NCBI GenBank assembly: GCA_050945135.1
Contig: JBMNSJ010000024.1
Location: 1 to 29,490 of the forward strand
Length of the DNA stretch: 29,490 bases
From: WRIS01 sp050945135
Lineage (GTDB): Bacteria > Actinomycetota > Coriobacteriia > Coriobacteriales > Eggerthellaceae
Direction of reading: 5' to 3'
The notes under the pieces were generated by a model that saw only the letters and a list, made by a program, of their open reading frames with translations, did no database searches and was not told where the DNA came from. Position numbers and translations under genes: made by a program. Of the stretch, positions 25,084 to 29,490 are shown in pieces; the first letter of the stretch is position 1, and the number at the start of each line of letters is the position of its first letter.

Positions 25084-25158
25084 AGCATATCGACAACGAA
25101 GATGACGCGCCTACAATTGAAGTTATCTCAATGAAATCGGGAAGACAGGGGTGTTGTC

Positions 25159-25674
25159 ATGAACAGAATACGTACCGAATTAAAACCACTTCACATGTTT
25201 TTGGTGTTCCTCTTCGCAGGAATTCTCTCGTTGTCCTTAACGGCATGTGGCGGAGAGGCAAAATCTGAAAGCAGCGAAAGCGAACAAGAAACAACACAGG
25301 AGCAACCTGAGCAAAAAAAGGAAGAGGCTCAAAAAGACCCTTTGGTTGGCACCTGGAAGATTAGCGCCATTGAAAGCAGTGGAATAAAAATGGATATAAC
25401 CGACGAACTTCTCGAAGCCATGGGTGAACAAGACATGGGAACCATGTCACTAGAAATCAAAGAGGACATGAGTGCTATTTTTTCTGCCACCGACCAAGGT
25501 ACCTATTTTGAGCGTCTTGGAACCGTTACGCGCAACGAAGACAAAATCATTGTTGAATTCCCGGCTATCGGAAATGCTGCTGAGGGAAACTTCGAACTAG
25601 AGTATTCCGGATCAGGTGACGAACTAGTAATGGTTATGCCTGATATCGGGAACATGTATATGAAGAAGGTCTAG
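25159..25674 (+). CDS. Lipoprotein of unknown function
   Basis: A 171-aa protein. The signal peptide ends in the lipobox L-T-A-C-G-G (Cys near residue 30), so the mature protein should be lipid-anchored on the outer face of the membrane. A linker of Ser, Glu and Gln (about 32-60) is followed by a roughly 100-residue domain starting L-V-G-T-W-K-I. That G-T-W opening is common in lipocalin-like small domains, but I cannot assign a ligand. The start at 25159 is preceded only by a weak G-rich site. It is divergent from the double-HTH regulator, with the operator pair in its promoter, and followed by a small unknown gene 40 bases on. Confidence 0.8.
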   Translation: MNRIRTELKPLHMFLVFLFAGILSLSLTACGGEAKSESSESEQETTQEQPEQKKEEAQKDPLVGTWKISAIESSGIKMDITDELLEAMGEQDMGTMSLEIKEDMSAIFSATDQGTYFERLGTVTRNEDKIIVEFPAIGNAAEGNFELEYSGSGDELVMVMPDIGNMYMKKV

Positions 25675-25714
25675 AAGTACTTTTTGCAGTATCAATGGAA
25701 AGGAGCTGAACAAC

Positions 25715-26116
25715 ATGAAAGGGTATCAATCATTTAAAGTTCATCCGGCCCTCAGCTTCGAGAGGTTCGTTGAAATTGTTGAAGAACGCTGGGACTGCGA
25801 GGCGAATGGATCTTATGTAATCGGTCGTCCAAACAAAATAGCGATTGGCAAAGAGCTCTTTGTGATGCTGCCCGCTACGGATTTACACATTATTATTGTG
25901 CGTCCTCGCAAGAGCAAAATTACTCTCACGGTAAGTCCCAACGAAGAAGGAGCCCAGGAAACTATCGGTGATGCCAAAAAGCTTATACGGCGTGGTTCAA
26001 ATATTATCACCCTAGTCAAAGGCACAACTATGGAAAACAATCGTAAAGGGCCCGCCGAAGAAGCACTTCAGTTCTACACTGCAAAGATGAAAGAGATGCT
26101 GGTTGATTACATATAA
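25715..26116 (+). CDS. Hypothetical protein
   Basis: A 133-aa soluble protein that I do not recognise. No signal peptide or membrane helix is seen. The composition alternates strands and charged helices (for example E-R-F-V-E-I-V-E-E-R-W and L-H-I-I-I-V-R-P-R-K-S-K-I-T-L). AAAGGAGCTG precedes ATG 25715, a good ribosome binding site. It lies 40 bases after the lipoprotein stop on the same strand, so they may be co-transcribed. A strong terminator follows at 26237-26279. Confidence 0.7.
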   Translation: MKGYQSFKVHPALSFERFVEIVEERWDCEANGSYVIGRPNKIAIGKELFVMLPATDLHIIIVRPRKSKITLTVSPNEEGAQETIGDAKKLIRRGSNIITLVKGTTMENNRKGPAEEALQFYTAKMKEMLVDYI

Positions 26117-26236
26117 ATTGAGCATTTACTCGTGATAAGCGTGCCCGCCACATAGTGCCTTAAGGATTGCGCATCACGAAGCCGCATCACGAGCTGTGTC
26201 GAAAGCCTCGTTTCAAGCTCTATAAGTCTAATACCT

Positions 26237-26279
26237 ACCCCATGGTTCGACTTTCTCATTTCGAATCGTGGGGTTTTTT
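26237..26279 (+). terminator. Strong Rho-independent terminator
   Basis: ACCCCATGGTTCGA (26237-26250) pairs with TCGAATCGTGGGGT (26261-26274) over 14 positions with two G-T wobbles and is followed by TTTTTTG. It closes the lipoprotein unit. Confidence 0.85.
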
Positions 26280-26313
26280 GTGCTGTCCTTTGTTCAATGC
26301 ATATGGAGGAATT

Positions 26314-26424
26314 GTGAAGAAAGCGGATACTACAAAAATCTTTTTCGATTTTCGAAAGGTTACAAAACTTTCGAGCGTCTTTATTTGTAGGACGTCAGGG
26401 GTGATCTTGGAAGCACTTTCTTAG
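26314..26424 (+). CDS. Possible small ORF (36 aa)
   Basis: A GTG codon at 26314 lies just after ATATGGAGGAATT, a very good ribosome binding site. It opens a 36-codon frame (V-K-K-A-D-T-T-K-I-F-F-D-F-R-K-V) ending at TAG 26422-26424. It contains a hairpin CGAAAG/CTTTCG. It lies between a terminator and the hairpin array. It could be a leader peptide or chance; no homologue is recognised. Confidence 0.3.
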   Translation: MKKADTTKIFFDFRKVTKLSSVFICRTSGVILEALS

Positions 26425-26609
26425 ATCAGCATTGATTGGGTGGAGCAGGACACCTTCTTCTGAAACTAGAAAAGGTGATACCGAACAAAATGCACATGGG
26501 TGGGCATTTTGTTCAGGTGTTGAAGAGTAGCAAGCAAAGGTTTTTGTTTATGCGCTTCAACACACTATTAAAGAAGCTGAATCCCATGGGTGGTGGGGAC
26601 AGCTTCTTT
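26402..26609 (+). promoter_or_regulatory. Array of five hairpins upstream of the FIST gene
   Basis: Successive stems: 26402-26428 (TGATCT/AGATCA), 26451-26477 (CACCTTcTTCT/AGAAaAGGTG), 26483-26514 (GAACAAAATGC/GCATTTTGTTC, 11 bp), 26517-26563 (GTGTTGAAG/CTTCAACAC) and 26570-26609 (AAAGAAGCTG/CAGCTTCTTT). GGGTGG occurs at 26438, 26498 and 26588. The last two are in loops as ATGGGTGG. This looks like a structured leader RNA of a class I cannot name. The rest of 26117-26684 holds a terminator and one possible small ORF. Confidence 0.45.
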
Positions 26610-26684
26610 CATTTATACCCATATCAAAGCAGGTCAGTCTTAATAGTGCTAGAATACTTATCATTAAACAAGAAAGGGACTGCC

Positions 26685-27835
26685 ATGTTGAAGGTATTGC
26701 ACGCATACACCTTTGAATCGATGATCCATCACTTGCACTTGAAGAAATCCTTGAACAACTAGATGCCTCACAGCTGCTCGCAAATACGGTTGGTTTTCTG
26801 TGCTGCGACTACGAATATATCGACAATGGCACGGTTGCTTCGCTAGGAGAAAGCCTTCCTTTTGACTTCATAGGAAGCACAACAACTATACCGAGTGTTT
26901 GCGGAGAAGCAGGGGAAGACGTTTTAGGACTTCTCGTTCTTACAAGCGATGACGTTTACTTTGCCACGGGTATTACCGAATCCCTTGAGGAAGACTACGA
27001 GCAAAAAATTGATTCAATATATAACTCTACCTGCGCAAAGCTTCCCGGAAATCCAACTCTTGGAATTTTCGCAGGTCCCTTTATGCTTTCTCTGAGCAGC
27101 GATACACAAACTGCCGCACTTAATAAAGCATCGAATGGCCTCCCCTTGTTTGGTGGTATTTCTCTCGATTACGACGAGCATGTTGAAAACCCTAGCACTC
27201 TACATAACGGGCAAGCCTACAGTTCTGCTTTGCCCCTTATTTTGTTTTCTGGAAATCTTCAGCCAAGCTTCTTCTTGGAATCAATTCCTGAAAGTCGCTT
27301 TGTAAAACAAAAAGCAGTCATTACAAAATCAGAGCGTAACATTTTGCAAGAGGTAAACAATATTCCCGCAATGGACTATATCGAGTCACTTGGTCTTGCG
27401 AAAGATGGCATTATCGACTCCATTCCTTCAATACCCCTTTCCATTGATATTGGAGATGGCGGAAGCCCTGTCGCTCGGGCGATTCTTGGAATGACTCCTC
27501 AAGGCGAAGTCGTGTGCGGAGGCGAAATGCCGGAATCTGCAGCTTTGGGTGTCGGCTCTTTTAACCCAGACGATGTTCGTTTCACTGTAGAACGCTTGTC
27601 TCAAAATATTATCTCTACGCCTAATCCTCAGGGTGCCCTGATTGTTTCTTGCTTCTCAAGAAACCTAGCCCTAGGATTAGATACTCTGGCAGAAATAGAA
27701 AAGGTTCAAGAGGTTTTGGGCGACGAAGTACCTTATCTTCTCTTTTACTCAAGTGGAGAAATATTTCCCGAAATTACCGAGAGCAAGGTTTATAACAAGG
27801 CGCATAATGATTCTATAATTGCCTGCGTATTCTAA
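26685..27835 (+). pseudogene. FIST-domain sensory protein, frameshifted near the N-terminus
   Basis: FIST domains are thought to bind small ligands (possibly amino acids) and feed signalling proteins. Intact length would be 383 aa. ATG 26685, after AGAAAGGGA, gives M-L-K-V-L-H-A-Y-T-F-E and then breaks. Adding one A at 26716-26717 restores I-D-D-P-S-L-A-L-E-E-I-L-E-Q-L and an open frame to 27835. The N-terminal half has V-G-F-L-C-C-D-Y and S-T-T-T-I-P-S, and the C-terminal FIST_C part includes G-A-L-I-V-S-C-F-S-R and P-Y-L-L-F-Y-S-S-G-E. An internal ATG at 27083 would yield only the later 250 residues. A histidine kinase gene follows 27 bases downstream, so the two are presumably one pathway. 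Confidence 0.85.
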
Positions 27836-27862
27836 CGGCAACATGCGTGAAGGGGTGGGTTT

Positions 27863-29239
27863 TTGAGTTCTGGCGCTGTTTCAATAAAACCTGAAGAGTC
27901 GAAGGACGAATACATTAAGCGTCTCGAACGAGAGCTTAAGAAAACTCTGCGTAAACTCAATTCTGCCGAAACTCTTGCACGTCATATTCAACGCGACGTG
28001 ACCACGCGCGAAAGCTTAGGTTCAATCATTTTGGCTGAACGTTCGAGGGAAGAGCAATATCTCAATTTATTACTGCAAGGCAGCCCCGATATAATTTTTC
28101 TAATAGACAAAGAGGGACGCATTGCTTATTGCACTGATATATTTCTTCAGCTCACCGGCATAAAAAGCTTTGGGCTCATCAACGGACGATTAATTAGTAA
28201 CATTCTTGATCCGTATCGTGATCAAAAAAGTTCTGAACAGGCACGAGAGGTTCTAGAGGATTTATTAAACGGCAAGTCTCGCTCGGTTGAGCAGGTCTTT
28301 GATTTTCAACAGACTGGCGAAAAACGTCTGTTCACTATTAGTGTTTCTCCTCTGGTAGAAGAAGATGGCTCTGTTAATGGCGCAGTAATTATGTATCACG
28401 ATCAAGCCGATATTCGCAGAGCTCAACAAGAAGCAGAAGCTGCCAACGAAGCAAAAAGCACCTTCCTTGCAAAAACAAGCCACGAGATTCGCACACCAAT
28501 GAATGCAATCGTGGGAATGAGCGAACTTTTACTCCAAGAAGACCTTAGCCCGGCAGGCGTCGAGTACGCCATGAGTATAAAGCAGGCGGGGGCAAACTTA
28601 ATTTCCATCATTAACGATATCCTTGATTTCTCAAAAATCGAGTCAGGCAAAATGGAAGTCGTTCCTATCTCCTATCAACTTGCTTCGCTTGTTAATGATG
28701 CGATTAGCCTTTCCCGACTCAAAATTCAATCACGCCCAATCAAGTTTTTTGTCTCGGTTGATTCAAGCCTTCCCGCTGGTCTTTTTGGCGATATTGTTCG
28801 CGTGCGTCAAGTGCTCACCAACCTGCTTAGCAACGCCATGAAATATACCGAAAAAGGCTTTGTGAGACTGACTGTTTCAGGAGAACAAAGCTCTGACGAC
28901 AAGCTTCAACTTCGTTTTGACGTAGAAGATTCGGGTATTGGCATAAAATCGGTCGATCAGACAAAACTCTTCGAAGACTTTTCTCAGCTCGACTCTGAAA
29001 AAAATATCAATGTAGAAGGCACCGGTCTTGGGCTCGCGATTGCAAAAAACCTTTCGAACCTGATGCAGGGCTCGCTAACGTTTAAGAGCGAATACGGGAA
29101 AGGAAGCACTTTTGTCTTTTCTCTTCCTCAGCGAATTGTTGACTCTCGCAAAATTGCTGAAGTCGAAAATGCAGAGAGCATTTCGATGCTCGTTGGGGCT
29201 CCGGACGTTTTTCTGGACACTCTAGGCAGCGATTCCTAG
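27863..29239 (+). CDS. PAS-domain sensor histidine kinase, truncated by an IS
   Basis: TTG 27863 follows AAGGGGTGG. A coiled-coil region (about 10-60) leads to a PAS domain (about 70-190, L-L-L-Q-G-S-P-D-I-I-F-L-I-D). The dimerisation box S-H-E-I-R-T-P-M-N-A has His207. The ATPase domain shows N-L-L-S-N-A-M-K-Y (near 320), D-S-G-I-G-I (356) and G-T-G-L-G-L (386). After residue 440 the frame runs into insertion-sequence DNA; the last eight or so residues and the stop codon come from the IS. Related kinases with this S-H-E-I-R-T-P layout usually carry receiver domains next, so a phosphorelay part has probably been lost. The soluble protein has no membrane helix, consistent with input from the FIST partner. 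Confidence 0.85.
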   Translation: MSSGAVSIKPEESKDEYIKRLERELKKTLRKLNSAETLARHIQRDVTTRESLGSIILAERSREEQYLNLLLQGSPDIIFLIDKEGRIAYCTDIFLQLTGIKSFGLINGRLISNILDPYRDQKSSEQAREVLEDLLNGKSRSVEQVFDFQQTGEKRLFTISVSPLVEEDGSVNGAVIMYHDQADIRRAQQEAEAANEAKSTFLAKTSHEIRTPMNAIVGMSELLLQEDLSPAGVEYAMSIKQAGANLISIINDILDFSKIESGKMEVVPISYQLASLVNDAISLSRLKIQSRPIKFFVSVDSSLPAGLFGDIVRVRQVLTNLLSNAMKYTEKGFVRLTVSGEQSSDDKLQLRFDVEDSGIGIKSVDQTKLFEDFSQLDSEKNINVEGTGLGLAIAKNLSNLMQGSLTFKSEYGKGSTFVFSLPQRIVDSRKIAEVENAESISMLVGAPDVFLDTLGSDS

Positions 29240-29490
29240 GCTTTGTCGATATTGGGTAGGACTTAACCATCCAAGCGACTTTTTGATTCTGTCTTCGCAA
29301 TGATAGCGTAACTGTTCGTCAAGTCTTGCAATAAACTCTTCTGCTGTAATGCTTGACCAATCGCGGTAGTAGAAGAACTCATTTTTCAGTGTTCCGAAAA
29401 AGCCCTCCATTGCAGAATTGTCTGGACTGCAACCCTTCTTTGACATGGATCTTTTTAAGGCGTTTGCTTCACAGATATCGATCCATCCTG
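29214..29490 (-). mobile_element. IS3-family insertion sequence (IS150-like), right end of window
   Basis: The transposase reads on the minus strand and continues beyond the window. Its end is marked by TGGACACT at 29214, which resembles an IS terminal repeat just outside the stop codon. It interrupts the histidine kinase gene. The other end and any target duplication are outside the window. Confidence 0.75.
29222..29490 (-). CDS. IS3-family transposase OrfB, C-terminal part (partial)
   Basis: About 89 codons of the DDE integrase domain. The frame enters from the window edge as G-W-I-D-I-C-E-A-N and continues S-M-S-K-K-G-C-S-P-D-N-S-A-M-E-G-F-F-G-T. This region contains the last catalytic acid (Glu of M-E-G-F-F). 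It then runs L-K-N-E-F-F-Y and ends L-S-P-T-Q-Y-R-Q-S-L. This is the IS150-type variant of OrfB, distinct from the IS at the left edge. Its stop (29222-29224) lies eight bases from the presumed IS end. Confidence 0.88.
   Translation of the reverse strand, partial: GWIDICEANALKRSMSKKGCSPDNSAMEGFFGTLKNEFFYYRDWSSITAEEFIARLDEQLRYHCEDRIKKSLGWLSPTQYRQSLGIAA

Noticed and set aside
25035..25268. A 77-residue open frame overlapping the lipoprotein start
   Set aside because: It covers the operator palindromes and overlaps the lipoprotein signal peptide in another frame; there is no ribosome binding site.
26436..26684. A 108-residue open frame (26436-26762) reading through the hairpin array into the FIST start
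   Set aside because: It has no ribosome binding site, odd composition, and is better explained by the stems; the FIST start at 26685 has its own site.
1..29490. A composite transposon bounded by the two edge insertion sequences
   Set aside because: The two IS3-family transposases differ clearly in sequence and end type, and the DNA between is mostly core chromosome genes.

Overview
The window looks like chromosomal DNA of a Coriobacteriia actinobacterium, most likely Eggerthellaceae. This is inferred from three things: a LuxR regulator built on about 12 membrane helices, an actinobacterial fhaA-fhaB-pstP-[FtsW/RodA+PBP]-pknB cluster whose SEDS and penicillin-binding genes are fused, and the LemA/DUF2207 pair. 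Base composition is moderate, lower than in many actinobacteria. Both ends are cut inside IS3-family insertion sequences of two different kinds.

Layout. 1-480: end of an IS3 element, a tRNA-linked repeat element and tRNA-Arg(ACG). 660-1440: a YczE/YitT-like membrane protein. 1755-5110: an operon of citrate synthase, a stand-alone amino-acid adenylation enzyme (broken by a 1-base deletion) and a GNAT acetyltransferase. It runs tail to tail into a MocR-type PLP regulator whose promoter carries a 10-bp inverted repeat, followed by a divergent GNAT gene. 7114-7776 has no gene but holds a MITE-like inverted repeat, a rod-shaped RNA candidate and a second tRNA-linked element beside tRNA-Ser(TGA). 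7960-13456: tadA, ispE, lemA, a third tRNA-linked element with tRNA-Ser(GCT), a DUF2207 protein, an unusual shikimate-kinase-like protein and tatA. 13621-15281: the LuxR membrane regulator and tRNA-Arg(CCT). 15341-22927: the Ser/Thr kinase, phosphatase, FHA and cell-wall synthesis operon, on the minus strand. 23119-26116: a regulator with two HTH domains, divergent from a lipoprotein gene and a small unknown gene. 26117-26684: a terminator and a run of hairpins. 26685-29239: a frameshifted FIST sensor gene and a PAS histidine kinase cut off by the right-hand IS.

How the genes work together. The fha/pstP/pbp/pknB operon is a complete growth-control unit: the kinase with four PASTA repeats senses the cell wall, the PP2C phosphatase reverses it, the FHA proteins read the phosphorylation, and the SEDS-transpeptidase fusion makes peptidoglycan. 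FIST plus PAS-histidine kinase looks like a two-gene sensory pathway that is now damaged twice.

The most striking non-gene signal is a repeat family next to three of the four tRNA genes. Each copy starts with a duplicate of that tRNA's 3' end, cut at the same T-loop base (GGGAT), then runs into a shared hairpin-rich core starting GTCacAGCTGC and ending in a T-arm-like palindrome (CTCGCGGGTTCGAAT). It looks like a miniature element targeting tRNA 3' ends.
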